Below, in pieces: positions 26,235 through 34,640 of a stretch of 64,000 bases of DNA. The stretch spans positions 1,860,001-1,924,000 of the forward strand of contig CP006668.1 in assembly GCA_000471925.1 (NCBI GenBank). Direction: 5' to 3'. The notes below the pieces were generated by a model. It was given only the letters and a program-made list of their open reading frames with translations, made no database searches and was not told where the DNA came from. Source of the stretch: Ralstonia pickettii DTP0602. GTDB taxonomy: Bacteria; Pseudomonadota; Gammaproteobacteria; Burkholderiales; Burkholderiaceae. Each line of letters opens with the position of its first letter. Position 1 is the first letter of the stretch. The position numbers and the translations under genes were made by a program.

Positions 26235-27158
26235 TTATGCCGCCTGCGGCAGCAGCTCGATACCGTCGAGCTGCGCCGCGCAGGTATCGCGCACGATCGA
26301 GACGAAGTCCGCCACATACGGCCGCCCGGCCATCGCCACCGGCACAGTGGCATAGAGCTCGCTCCACAGGCCCCGGACCCCGATGCGCTTGGCCAACACA
26401 TAGTCGTGGTCGACGTAGTTCTTCACGCCCCAGTTCGGCAGCGCCGCCACGCCGCGGCGGCTGGCCACAAGCTGCAGCACGGCCACGGTAAGTTCGGCGG
26501 TGCGCCGCTCGAGCCGGATGCCGGCGGGCTCCAGCACTTCGCGGATCAGGTCAATGCGCTGCTCCGGCACCGGATAGGTGATCAGCGTTTCGCCGGCCAG
26601 GTCGGCGGCTTCGAGGCGGCGCTTGTTGCGCAGCCGGTGCTCATTGGCGATGACCGCCAGGATCTCGAAGCGGAACAGCGGCGCCACCTCCAGCCCCCGC
26701 CGCACCGCCGGCTGCGAGCCGATCACCATGTCGGCGCGGTCCTCGCCGAGCAACGCGATCGGGTCGGCGTGGAAGCCGGCCACCAGGTCCACCTCCACCT
26801 CGGGCCAGCGGCGGCGGAACTCGTCCATCACCGGCATCAGCCAGTCAAAGCAGGTATGGCATTCCAGCACCACGCGCAGCTCGCCACGGGTATCGCCCTT
26901 GAGCCGTTCGATATCGCGGTCGGCCGCGCTGACCGACGCCAGCACCTCGCGCGCCAGCGCCAGCAGACGCTCGCCCGCGGGCGTGAAGCGCAGCCCCTGC
27001 CGGGTGCGGTCGAACAGCGGCAGGCCGTAATGCGCCTCGATCGCCTTGATCTGGTGGGAGAGCGCCGACTGGCTGACATGCACGCGCTCGGCGGCGGTGG
27101 CGAGCTTGCCGGACTCGGCGATGGCCACCAGCGATCGGAAATGTCGGACTTCGATCAT
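26235..27158 (-). CDS. metR: LysR-family activator MetR
   Basis: A 307-residue LysR-type regulator with the N-terminal winged helix-turn-helix ([20 protein letters not shown], then [19 protein letters not shown], residues ~5-45) and a substrate-binding domain. [19 protein letters not shown] is typical of MetR, which uses homocysteine as co-inducer and activates metE. It is divergent from metE with a consensus MetR box in the 131-base gap. Its 3' end meets the small plus-strand gene with a 7-base gap, convergent. Confidence 0.93.
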   Translation of the reverse strand: MIEVRHFRSLVAIAESGKLATAAERVHVSQSALSHQIKAIEAHYGLPLFDRTRQGLRFTPAGERLLALAREVLASVSAADRDIERLKGDTRGELRVVLECHTCFDWLMPVMDEFRRRWPEVEVDLVAGFHADPIALLGEDRADMVIGSQPAVRRGLEVAPLFRFEILAVIANEHRLRNKRRLEAADLAGETLITYPVPEQRIDLIREVLEPAGIRLERRTAELTVAVLQLVASRRGVAALPNWGVKNYVDHDYVLAKRIGVRGLWSELYATVPVAMAGRPYVADFVSIVRDTCAAQLDGIELLPQAA

Positions 27159-27192
27159 GCGCCGTCCTCGTCGCCCGGCGGACGCACCCTCG

Positions 27193-27209
27193 TATGAAAT
27201 CTATTCATA
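27193..27209. promoter_or_regulatory. MetR binding site between metR and metE
   Basis: TATGAA-ATCTA-TTCATA contains the exact MetR consensus TGAA-N5-TTCA (27195-27207) inside a longer perfect inverted repeat. It lies 34 bases before the metR start and 80 before the metE start, fitting autorepression of metR and activation of metE. Confidence 0.8.
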
Positions 27210-27289
27210 TGTTGTTTAAAACTTGTCGCTTGATTCATTTTACGGGCAATTCGACACTGTGCGCCAGACATCTTCCGGAGCAAGAACAA

Positions 27290-29662
27290 ATGGCACGCAC
27301 CCATATCCTCGGCTTTCCCCGCATCGGCGAGCGCCGCGAACTGAAATTCGCACAGGAGGCCTTCTGGCGCGGCGACAGCACCGAAGCCGCGCTGCGCGAC
27401 ACGGCCGCGCAACTGCGCCGCCGCCACTGGCAACTGCAGGCCGAGCGCGGCCTGGACACCGTCGCCACCGGCGACTTTGCCTACTACGACCAGATGCTGA
27501 GCCTGACCGCGCTGCTGGGCGCGCTGCCGCGCCGCTTCGGCTTCGACGCGGCGCAGCTCACGCTGACGCAGTACTTCGAACTGGCGCGCGGCAACCGCGA
27601 ACAGCCGGCGATGGAGATGACCAAGTGGTTCGACACCAACTACCACTACCTGGTCCCGGAACTGGACGCCGACACGACGTTCGACGGCGGCCCGGCGTGG
27701 TTCTTCGAGGAAACCGATGAAGCGCTGGCGCAAGGCCTGCGCGCCCGCCCGACGCTGATCGGGCCGGTGACCTACCTGTGGCTGTCCAAGAGCCATGTGG
27801 CCGGCTTTGACCGCCTGACGCTGCTGCCGAAGCTGGTGCAGGCCTATCGCCGCATCCTCGGCCAGCTCAAGGCACGCGGCATCGAGTGGGTGCAGATCGA
27901 CGAGCCGGCGCTGTGCCTGGACCTGGAACCGGCCTGGATCGACGCATTCGACACGGCCTATGTAGGCCTGCGCGATGCGGGCCCCAAGCTGCTGCTGGCC
28001 ACGTATTTCGACAGCGCCGCCGACCACGCACAACGCGCCGCCGCCCTGCCCGTCGACGGTTTCCATATCGACCTGGTGCGCGCACCGGCGCAACTGGCCG
28101 CATGGCAGGCCGCGCTGCCCGCGCATGCCGTGCTGTCGGCCGGCGTGATCGACGGCCGCAATATCTGGCGCACTGACCTGCGCCGCGTGCTGGACACGCT
28201 GCGCCCGCTGCAAGCCGCGCTGGGCGAGCGCCTGTGGCTGGCACCGTCGTGCTCGCTGCTGCATGTGCCGGTATCGCTTGCACATGAAGCGCGCCTCGAT
28301 GCCGAGCTCAAGTCATGGCTGGCCTTTGCCACGGAAAAGCTCGACGAACTGTCGGTGCTGGCACGCGCGCTGAACCAGGGTGACGCAGCGGTCGCCGAGG
28401 CGCTGACCGCTTCCGACGCCGCACAGGCCTCGCGCCGCCAGTCGCGCCGCGTGGTCAACCCGCGCGTGCAGCAGCGCCTGGCAGACGTGACCGCCGACAT
28501 GGCCCGACGCGCCAGCCCCTTTGCGGAGCGCATCGAACGCCAGCGCCAGGCGCTGCAACTCCCGCTGCTGCCGACGACCACCATCGGCTCGTTCCCGCAG
28601 ACCGCCGCCATCCGCCAGACTCGCGCGGCCTACAAGCGCGGCGAGATCGGCGCCCTGGAATACCTGGAGCGGATCCGCGCCGAGATCTCGCTGGCCGTGC
28701 GCAAGCAGGAAGAACTCGGGCTGGACGTGCTGGTGCATGGCGAGGCCGAGCGCAACGACATGGTCGAGTACTTCGGCGAGCAGCTGTGCGGCTACGGCTT
28801 TACCGAGAACGGCTGGGTGCAGAGCTACGGCTCGCGCTGCGTCAAGCCGCCGGTGATCTATGGCGACGTGTACCGTCCCGAGCCGATGACGGTCGAGACC
28901 GCGCGCTATGCCCAGTCGCTGACCGAGCGGCCGATGAAGGGCATGCTGACCGGCCCCGTCACCATGCTGCAATGGTCCTTCGTGCGCGACGACCAGCCAC
29001 GCGCCACCACCGCGCGCCAGCTGGCACTGGCGATCCGCGACGAGGTGTGCGACCTGGAACAGGCCGGCATCCGCGTGATCCAGATCGACGAACCGGCGCT
29101 GCGCGAAGGCCTGCCGCTGCGCCGCGCCGACTGGGACGCCTACCTGGACTGGGCCGTCACCGCCTTCCGCCTCTCGGCCAGCGGCGTGCAGGACCAGACC
29201 CAGATCCACACCCATATGTGCTATGCGGAGTTCAACGACATCCTGCCGTCGATTGCCGCGATGGACGCGGACGTGATCACCATCGAGACCTCGCGCTCGG
29301 CGATGGAACTGCTGGAAGGCTTCGGCGACTTCGACTACCCGAACGAGATCGGGCCGGGCGTCTACGACATCCATTCGCCGCGCGTGCCGTCGGTGCAGGC
29401 GATGGAGCGGCTGCTCACCCGCGCCTGCGAGGTGGTACCGCCGCAGCGCCTGTGGGTCAACCCGGACTGCGGCCTGAAGACGCGCGGCTGGGATGAAACC
29501 GAAGCGGCCCTGGCCAATATGGTGAGCGCGGCCCGCGCACTGCGCGAGCAGTGGTCGGCGCCGGCGACCGCATGGAAGCGGGTCAGCAAGACGACCGCTC
29601 CCACAGCCGTGGCGCAACACGCCAGCGGCGCCTGCGTGGGCTGCGCCACGCACGCGCACTGA
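27290..29662 (+). CDS. metE: Cobalamin-independent methionine synthase
   Basis: Transfers a methyl group from 5-methyltetrahydropteroyl-triglutamate to homocysteine to make methionine, using zinc. From the ATG at 27290 (preceded by GGAGCAAGAACA) it is 790 residues. The zinc ligands fall at His642 and Cys644 in THMCYAEF, a Glu in ITIETSRS (~666) and Cys727 in [11 protein letters not shown], within one residue of the E. coli numbering. After the usual end, about 20 extra residues finish with a Cys/His cluster, [11 protein letters not shown], not needed for catalysis. Control by the divergent MetR is expected. Confidence 0.95.
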   Translation: MARTHILGFPRIGERRELKFAQEAFWRGDSTEAALRDTAAQLRRRHWQLQAERGLDTVATGDFAYYDQMLSLTALLGALPRRFGFDAAQLTLTQYFELARGNREQPAMEMTKWFDTNYHYLVPELDADTTFDGGPAWFFEETDEALAQGLRARPTLIGPVTYLWLSKSHVAGFDRLTLLPKLVQAYRRILGQLKARGIEWVQIDEPALCLDLEPAWIDAFDTAYVGLRDAGPKLLLATYFDSAADHAQRAAALPVDGFHIDLVRAPAQLAAWQAALPAHAVLSAGVIDGRNIWRTDLRRVLDTLRPLQAALGERLWLAPSCSLLHVPVSLAHEARLDAELKSWLAFATEKLDELSVLARALNQGDAAVAEALTASDAAQASRRQSRRVVNPRVQQRLADVTADMARRASPFAERIERQRQALQLPLLPTTTIGSFPQTAAIRQTRAAYKRGEIGALEYLERIRAEISLAVRKQEELGLDVLVHGEAERNDMVEYFGEQLCGYGFTENGWVQSYGSRCVKPPVIYGDVYRPEPMTVETARYAQSLTERPMKGMLTGPVTMLQWSFVRDDQPRATTARQLALAIRDEVCDLEQAGIRVIQIDEPALREGLPLRRADWDAYLDWAVTAFRLSASGVQDQTQIHTHMCYAEFNDILPSIAAMDADVITIETSRSAMELLEGFGDFDYPNEIGPGVYDIHSPRVPSVQAMERLLTRACEVVPPQRLWVNPDCGLKTRGWDETEAALANMVSAARALREQWSAPATAWKRVSKTTAPTAVAQHASGACVGCATHAH

Positions 29663-29695
29663 CCCGGTGCAGCGCCGGTGCGGCATGCGCCGCAT

Positions 29696-29723
29696 GCAGC
29701 GCTGTGTCGCAGCGTAGCGCTGC
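29696..29723 (+). terminator. Hairpin after metE
   Basis: An 8-bp stem, GCAGCGCT and AGCGCTGC, around a 12-base loop, 33 bases past the metE stop and without a T-run. Possible transcription end; weak evidence. Confidence 0.35.
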
Positions 29724-29770
29724 CATTGTCTACGTATCCTTGCCGGCTCTCTGCCTTACACTCAGAGCAC

Positions 29771-29815
29771 CGGCGCCCCGCCTTGGGAGAGGCGAGCATC
29801 CAGCAAGGGGCGCCG
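29771..29815 (+). ncRNA. Structured leader before the TonB-dependent receptor
   Basis: A perfect 9-bp stem (CGGCGCCCC with GGGGCGCCG) encloses a second hairpin GCCT-TGGGAG-AGGC. It ends 22 bases before the receptor's ATG and has no T-run, so it could control translation in the 5' leader. I compared it by eye with cobalamin and TPP riboswitches and it matches neither. Confidence 0.4.
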
Positions 29816-29837
29816 ATGTGCCGGCATAGGGATATCG

Positions 29838-31931
29838 ATGAAACGAGCCTGCCACTGGGGCCGCGCAGCCGTGCTGCCGGCCGCTGCATTCACCGGCGTC
29901 GCGCTGGCGCAGGCCGCGCCTGACACCGCAGAGCCACCCACCCTCCCCACCGTTACCGCCACCGCCCCGGCGCCCGGATCGCTGACCGCGCCCGGCATCG
30001 CCGCGCAGCGCTCGGCCTTGTTCGAATCGGCGGGCTCCGTGGGCTTTGTCGATGCTGCCAGCTACGCCAACACTTACGCCAGCAACCTGCGCGACGTGCT
30101 CAAGGACTCGCCAGGTGTCTATGTCGAGGAACGCTATGGGCAGGAATTGCGCCTGTCCGTGCGCGGCTCCGGCGTGGCACGCGGCTTCCATACGCGCGGC
30201 CTGGAAATCCTGCAGGACGGCGTGCCGACCAATTTTGCCGACGGCAGCGGCGACTTCTACCAGATCGATCCCCTCGGGCTGTCGGCGGCCGAGGTCTACA
30301 AGGGCGGCAACGGCCTGGCCTACGGCAGCACCACGCTGGGCGGCGCCATCAACTTCACCACGCCGACCGCCTTCACCGCCGACTCGCCCAACCTGCTGCG
30401 GCTCGACGGTGGCAGCTTCGGCACCGTGCGCGCCAGCGGGCAGGTGTCGCGCCAGATCGGCCAGTTCGACTTCCTGGCCAACCTGAGTGTCAATCATTCC
30501 GAGGGCTGGCGCGACCACTCGCGCGGCCAGTACGAGCAGCTCAATGCAAACTTCGGCTACCGCCTCACGCCCCAGCTGGAGACGCGCTTCTACCTCGGCG
30601 CCTACGTGGTCGACCAGCTGCTGCCGGGAGCGCTGTCGCTGCAGGATGCGCTGAACGACCCGACCAAGGCATCGGCCAGCGCGCTCGCCGGCGACCAGGC
30701 GCGCAATACACGCACCGTGCGCCTGGCCAACGTCACCACGATGAAGCTCGCCAGCGGCCAGCTCGATATCGCCAGCTGGGCCATCCACAAGGACCTGTAC
30801 CACCCGATCTTCCAGGTGATCGACCAGGACAGCTGGACCTATGGCATCGCGCCGCGCTATACCGGCACGCAGACGGTCGCGGGCCTGCGCAACCAGCTGA
30901 TCGCCGGGGCGCGCTTTTTCGGCGGCAACAATGACGCGCGCCAGTATGTCAACGTGTCCGGTGCGCGCGGCGCGCAGACGCTGAACTCGCGCCAGGACGC
31001 CTACAACTACGAGGCCTACCTGGAAGACCGCCTATGGATCACGCCCACGGTCGCGCTGATGGCCGGGGCCAAGGCATACTACAGCCAGCGCCGCTACCAG
31101 GACTACGGCGGGCTCGCCGTCAACCCGACGCCGAAGTCGGACGATACCCACTACAGCGGCGTCAATCCGAAGTTCGGCGTGCTGTGGGAACCGGCGCAGG
31201 ATATCCAGGCCTTTGCCGACATCACCCGCAGCGCCGACGTGCCTGACTTCACCGACCTGAACCAGACCATCGGCACCACCACCCGCTTCGTGCCGCTGGC
31301 GGCGCAGCACGGCTGGACGCTGGAGCTGGGCACGCGCGGGCGCACCGAACGGCTGGGCTGGGACGTGACGCTGTACCGCTCCCTGGTGCGCGACCAGCTG
31401 CTGCAGTTCACCGTCGATCCCAACGTGCCGGCCGCCACCTTCAATGCCAACCGCACCACGCTGCAAGGCGTCGAGCTGGGCATCACGGCCGACCTGCTGC
31501 AGAACCTGGCCGGCCCGGGCGACAGGCTGACGCTGTCGCAGCTATGGAACTACAGCGATTTCCGCTTCGACAACGATCCGCAGTACGGCAACAACCGCAT
31601 CGCCGGCGTGCCGGAGCACGTGCTGCGCACCACCATCGCCTACAGCCGCGCCTCCGGGCTGCGCGTGGCAGGCACCATCGACTGGGTGCCGACCGGCGCC
31701 TACGTCGACTACGCCAATACCCTGAGGGTACCGGCCTACGTGCTGTTCGGCGTGCAGGCCAGCTATGCCTTCGCGCGCGGCGTCACGCTGTTCCTCGATG
31801 TGCGCAACCTCGCCAACAAGCGCTACGTCAGCGACTTCAGCACCGTGGCGGATGCGCGCACCGCCAATACCGCGGTGTTTTATCCGGGCACGGGACGCGC
31901 TTTCTACGCGGGCGTGCGCTACAACTTCTGA
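29838..31931 (+). CDS. TonB-dependent outer-membrane receptor
   Basis: A 697-residue receptor. It has a signal peptide (cleavage near VALAQA), a TonB-box-like LPTVTATA (~43), a plug domain (LRDVLKDSPGVYVEERYGQ, SVRGSGVARGFHTRGLEILQDGVPTN, YKGGNGLAYGSTTLGGAINF) and a 22-strand-type barrel ending in YAGVRYNF with terminal Phe. It imports a scarce ligand such as a siderophore using energy from TonB. The plug resembles FecA/FhuE-type iron receptors, but no ligand can be assigned. No siderophore or iron-regulator gene is adjacent and I saw no clear Fur box. A structured leader precedes it. Confidence 0.88.
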   Translation: MKRACHWGRAAVLPAAAFTGVALAQAAPDTAEPPTLPTVTATAPAPGSLTAPGIAAQRSALFESAGSVGFVDAASYANTYASNLRDVLKDSPGVYVEERYGQELRLSVRGSGVARGFHTRGLEILQDGVPTNFADGSGDFYQIDPLGLSAAEVYKGGNGLAYGSTTLGGAINFTTPTAFTADSPNLLRLDGGSFGTVRASGQVSRQIGQFDFLANLSVNHSEGWRDHSRGQYEQLNANFGYRLTPQLETRFYLGAYVVDQLLPGALSLQDALNDPTKASASALAGDQARNTRTVRLANVTTMKLASGQLDIASWAIHKDLYHPIFQVIDQDSWTYGIAPRYTGTQTVAGLRNQLIAGARFFGGNNDARQYVNVSGARGAQTLNSRQDAYNYEAYLEDRLWITPTVALMAGAKAYYSQRRYQDYGGLAVNPTPKSDDTHYSGVNPKFGVLWEPAQDIQAFADITRSADVPDFTDLNQTIGTTTRFVPLAAQHGWTLELGTRGRTERLGWDVTLYRSLVRDQLLQFTVDPNVPAATFNANRTTLQGVELGITADLLQNLAGPGDRLTLSQLWNYSDFRFDNDPQYGNNRIAGVPEHVLRTTIAYSRASGLRVAGTIDWVPTGAYVDYANTLRVPAYVLFGVQASYAFARGVTLFLDVRNLANKRYVSDFSTVADARTANTAVFYPGTGRAFYAGVRYNF

Positions 31932-31961
31932 GCGCTGCGCCGGCTGCCATGAAAGCAAAAA

Positions 31962-31995
31962 GGCCGCATGTCCTCGCAGGCATGCGGCCCTTCTT
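31962..31995. terminator. Bidirectional terminator
   Basis: GGCCGCATG and CATGCGGCC form a perfect 9-bp stem around a 10-base loop. CTTCTT follows on the plus side and an A-run (AAAA) precedes it, so it can serve both the TonB receptor and the convergent DUF1254 gene. Confidence 0.75.
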
Positions 31996-32017
31996 GCCGG
32001 TGGCGCCGCGACGGGCG

Positions 32018-33436
32018 TCAGTTCACGCGCATCACGGCCGGCGGCATCCAGTTGCCGTCGAGCAGCGCCTGCTCCGGCCAGTACGCGCGCAGCATCATGT
32101 TGAGGCCGTCGGGCGGTGCCGGCAGCCAGTTAGATACCTTGGATGCGCTCGGGCGCTCGTGCTGGATGTAGATATCGAGCGAGCCGTCGCGGTTGTAGCG
32201 CAGGCGGTCGCGGCTGCCGATGGCGAAGCGGTTGATCGGGTTGGGAATGAAGGCCTGGCCGTCGTTGTACAGCGTCAGCGACCAGAACGCACGCGCCGGT
32301 GGCAGTTGCCCCTTGTCGAAATGCAGCACGTAGCGCGCCCCGCCCTGCAGCGGCTTGCCGTTGGCATCGGTGCGGGCAGAGGCGTAGATCGCATCCTCGG
32401 GCAGGTTGGCGCCCAGCCCCACCCACGCGATCACCGCGCGGCGGCCGTAGTTGGTGCCGTACGAGCCCAGGTCGCGATGCATGACCCAGCCGTTGCCGGC
32501 ATCGGCATTGCCCTTGCGCGCGCCCTGGACGATCACAGCCAGCGCCGCAGTGGCGCCTTCCTGCACCGCGCGCGCGGTGGACGGCTCCATCACCGTGGTC
32601 TTGAACGGCACGCCGGGGATGATGCCCATGCGGTGGATCTTGTCGACCATGGCGCTGTCGGCCGGTGCCGGCGGGTTGGCCGGAAGCAGCGAGGCAAAGC
32701 GCGTGAAGAACGCCTGCGCGTCCATCGCCGCCACCTGTTCGACCGGCGAGCTTTGCGTGTCGACCGTGGTCGCGCGCGGCGCGGTCTTGTCCGGCACGCG
32801 CCGACCGCCGCCCCAGGCCGACAGCGGCGTCAGCCGGTACTGGTCCTGCAGCCGGTGCACCGCCGGGAAGTCCTGCTTGCCATTGGCCTGCGTGCGGCCG
32901 ATCAGCCAGACCATCGACGTGGGCGAGCGGATCTCCTGCATGCCCTTGGGCAGCGTGCCGCGCCAGTCAGGCCCGGTAATGGCGAAATTGCCGCGGCGGG
33001 TACCCGTGGTGCGCTTGCCCGGCGACGCGAACACATTGGTCCACGCATCCATCAGCGGCATCAGGTAATAGCGGCCATTGGTGTCGGGCACGGACAGGAT
33101 CACCGGCTCCTTCGACAGGTCGAGCCATGCCGACGAGTACAGCGTGTCGGCATTGGGGCTGACCACGTCGGTGAAGCTCGCGTCCGGGAAGGTGCGCTTG
33201 TGGCTGAAGGTGTTGACCGGCGTGCGCGCGGTCATCAGCTCGCGCGTCACGTCCATCAGCACCATCGGATAGGCGTAGGTGAAGACCTCGGCGGACAAGG
33301 CCTTCATGGCCTGGTCGGACGGCGGCTGCTCGGCGGCGACGGCCGGGCTGGCGACATTGTCAGGCGCGGAAGCGCAGCCGGACAGCATGATGGCGAGCGC
33401 GACCGCGCTCGCCATTTGACGAAAGGAAGGCTTCAT
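32018..33436 (-). CDS. DUF1254/DUF1214-family lipoprotein
   Basis: A 472-residue predicted lipoprotein: signal peptide with lipobox LSGC (Cys ~21). The DUF1254 domain (about 50-180) shows AYPMVLMDVTRELMT, VVSPNADTLYSSAWLDLSKEP and RYYLMPLMDAWTNVF, and the C-terminal DUF1214 domain (about 340-460) shows ARAFWSLTLYNDGQAFIPNPINRFAIGSRDR and GLNMMLRAYWP. The pair is common in bacteria; no enzymatic activity is established. The gene stands alone between a terminator and the YciI-like gene. Family membership is clear; role unknown. Confidence 0.88.
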   Translation of the reverse strand: MKPSFRQMASAVALAIMLSGCASAPDNVASPAVAAEQPPSDQAMKALSAEVFTYAYPMVLMDVTRELMTARTPVNTFSHKRTFPDASFTDVVSPNADTLYSSAWLDLSKEPVILSVPDTNGRYYLMPLMDAWTNVFASPGKRTTGTRRGNFAITGPDWRGTLPKGMQEIRSPTSMVWLIGRTQANGKQDFPAVHRLQDQYRLTPLSAWGGGRRVPDKTAPRATTVDTQSSPVEQVAAMDAQAFFTRFASLLPANPPAPADSAMVDKIHRMGIIPGVPFKTTVMEPSTARAVQEGATAALAVIVQGARKGNADAGNGWVMHRDLGSYGTNYGRRAVIAWVGLGANLPEDAIYASARTDANGKPLQGGARYVLHFDKGQLPPARAFWSLTLYNDGQAFIPNPINRFAIGSRDRLRYNRDGSLDIYIQHERPSASKVSNWLPAPPDGLNMMLRAYWPEQALLDGNWMPPAVMRVN

Positions 33437-33735
33437 GACCCCGTTTCCCTATGTTCTTGCGGCTTGTCCGGGCGGTGCGGCTATGACTGCCGACATGTCG
33501 CTCCGGAGGCGCATCTAGTTCCGTCCGCATCTTGTCCCGCAGGCTGGCGTCTGTCAATTCCTCCGAGGTCGGGCAGCGCGGGCAAGCGCACCGAGCGCTA
33601 TATGGGCGCGGCGGGGCGTGGTATCGATACAAAGGACGCAACGAAAACGCGCATGATAAAGCACATCCGACATCCGATAAAAGTCGGCGGCCGCTACCTC
33701 GCCTGCGGCATGGCGTCGGGTACGCGCGACGCCGG
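33437..33735. other. Intergenic region upstream of the DUF1254 gene
   Basis: About 299 bases. It holds the promoter of the DUF1254 gene and the 3' end of the YciI-like gene. A hairpin (GGCGTCG and CGACGCC around an 8-base loop, about 33713-33734) lies just past the YciI stop and may end its transcript. No gene seen. Confidence 0.45.
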
Positions 33736-34032
33736 TCAGATAAACCGGACGCCGCCGAGATAGGCCTTGCGCCAGCGCACGATACGAACCTCGGCAAACA
33801 GGCCGGCCTCGGCGAACGGATCGGCATCGATGAACTGCTGTGCCGCCTCGCGGGTCTCGACATCGACGATATAGATGCCGCCGCCGGCGTCCGAGCCATC
33901 GTCGTTGAGCTTGGCGCCGCAGGCCAGAAGCAGCGCCTTGTTGGCTTCAAGGTATTCCAGGTGGCTGGCGCGGGTGGCCTGGCGCACATGCTGGTGGGCG
34001 GGCTTGTCGACGGTTTCGATCAGGTACGGCAT
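33736..34032 (-). CDS. YciI-like protein
   Basis: A 98-residue single-domain protein of the YciI/dimeric alpha-beta barrel family. It shows the conserved His (ATRASHLEYLEAN, residue 24), the glycine-rich GGGIYIVDVETREAAQQFI and the family ending DADPFAEAGLFAEVRI. Family members are small dimers with a His/Asp pair of possible enzymatic role; no reaction is assigned. The start is the first ATG, 15 bases after the lipoprotein gene on the same strand, so the two are probably co-transcribed. Confidence 0.88.
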   Translation of the reverse strand: MPYLIETVDKPAHQHVRQATRASHLEYLEANKALLLACGAKLNDDGSDAGGGIYIVDVETREAAQQFIDADPFAEAGLFAEVRIVRWRKAYLGGVRFI

Positions 34033-34047
34033 GTGTTATCCCCTCTC

Positions 34048-34425
34048 TCAATAGCGCATCTGCACATCATCGACCTTCCCGGTGCGCGCGTTGTACAAAC
34101 ACGCATAGTGGAATCCGATCGACGACGAACTGTCATCCGGCTCGAACACGCCCTCGCCGTTGACCGAGGTCTGCGAATTGGGCCGATGGTAGTACTGCTC
34201 GCGGTCGGCCATCAGCATGACGCTGCCGGGCTGCGGGTAGCGGCGCTTGAGCGCTTCGGCCACCGCGGGCTCGCAGGCGGCCGAAGCGGCCCGGTTGTCG
34301 GCCTGCGGCGCGACCGTGATGCGGGTGGCCGGGGGCGGCACCGGGCGCGGCGCCATTTGCGGCGGCGTTTCGCAGGCGGCCAGCAGGCACGCCAGCGGCA
34401 GGCACAGGGTCAATGCTCGGATCAC
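34048..34425 (-). CDS. Small lipoprotein of unknown function
   Basis: A 125-residue protein starting at a GTG that follows a strong AGGAGG at six bases' distance. That start gives a tidy signal peptide ending in the lipobox LLAAC (Cys ~18). A Pro-rich linker follows, then a ~75-residue domain with two Cys (SAACEPAV and YACLYNAR), likely forming a disulfide, ending KVDDVQMRY. The pattern of a short domain that mentions 'tyrosine-rich, then CxYNARTG' recurs in proteobacterial lipoproteins, but no function is known. Upstream in-frame ATG at 34458 lacks a ribosome site. Confidence 0.75.
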   Translation of the reverse strand: MIRALTLCLPLACLLAACETPPQMAPRPVPPPATRITVAPQADNRAASAACEPAVAEALKRRYPQPGSVMLMADREQYYHRPNSQTSVNGEGVFEPDDSSSSIGFHYACLYNARTGKVDDVQMRY

Positions 34426-34640
34426 GCGGGACCTCCTGCGGGGGCTGCGCCAAGGCAATTCGCGGCCCCAAAAAGTGAAGCGGAGCTATCAGATTACTGC
34501 GTCTGGCGGGAAAAGCCAAAGCCGGTGCTCGCCGCCTCCCACCCCGAACGCCCGGAAATCCCCGGGGATGGCGAATCTTTCAACGCGGCTACACTATGGG
34601 CTCCCGGCGCGCCGCAAAGCACACCCAAGATGCCGACACA

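Noticed and set aside
29663..29837. Cobalamin riboswitch before the TonB receptor, suggested by the metE neighbour and a GCCACTGG string at 29849
   Set aside because: The string is inside the receptor's coding sequence, and none of the conserved B12 elements is present in the leader.
31544..33763. A 739-codon plus-strand frame over the end of the TonB receptor and the DUF1254 gene
   Set aside because: It overlaps two well-supported genes and a terminator and encodes no known domain.
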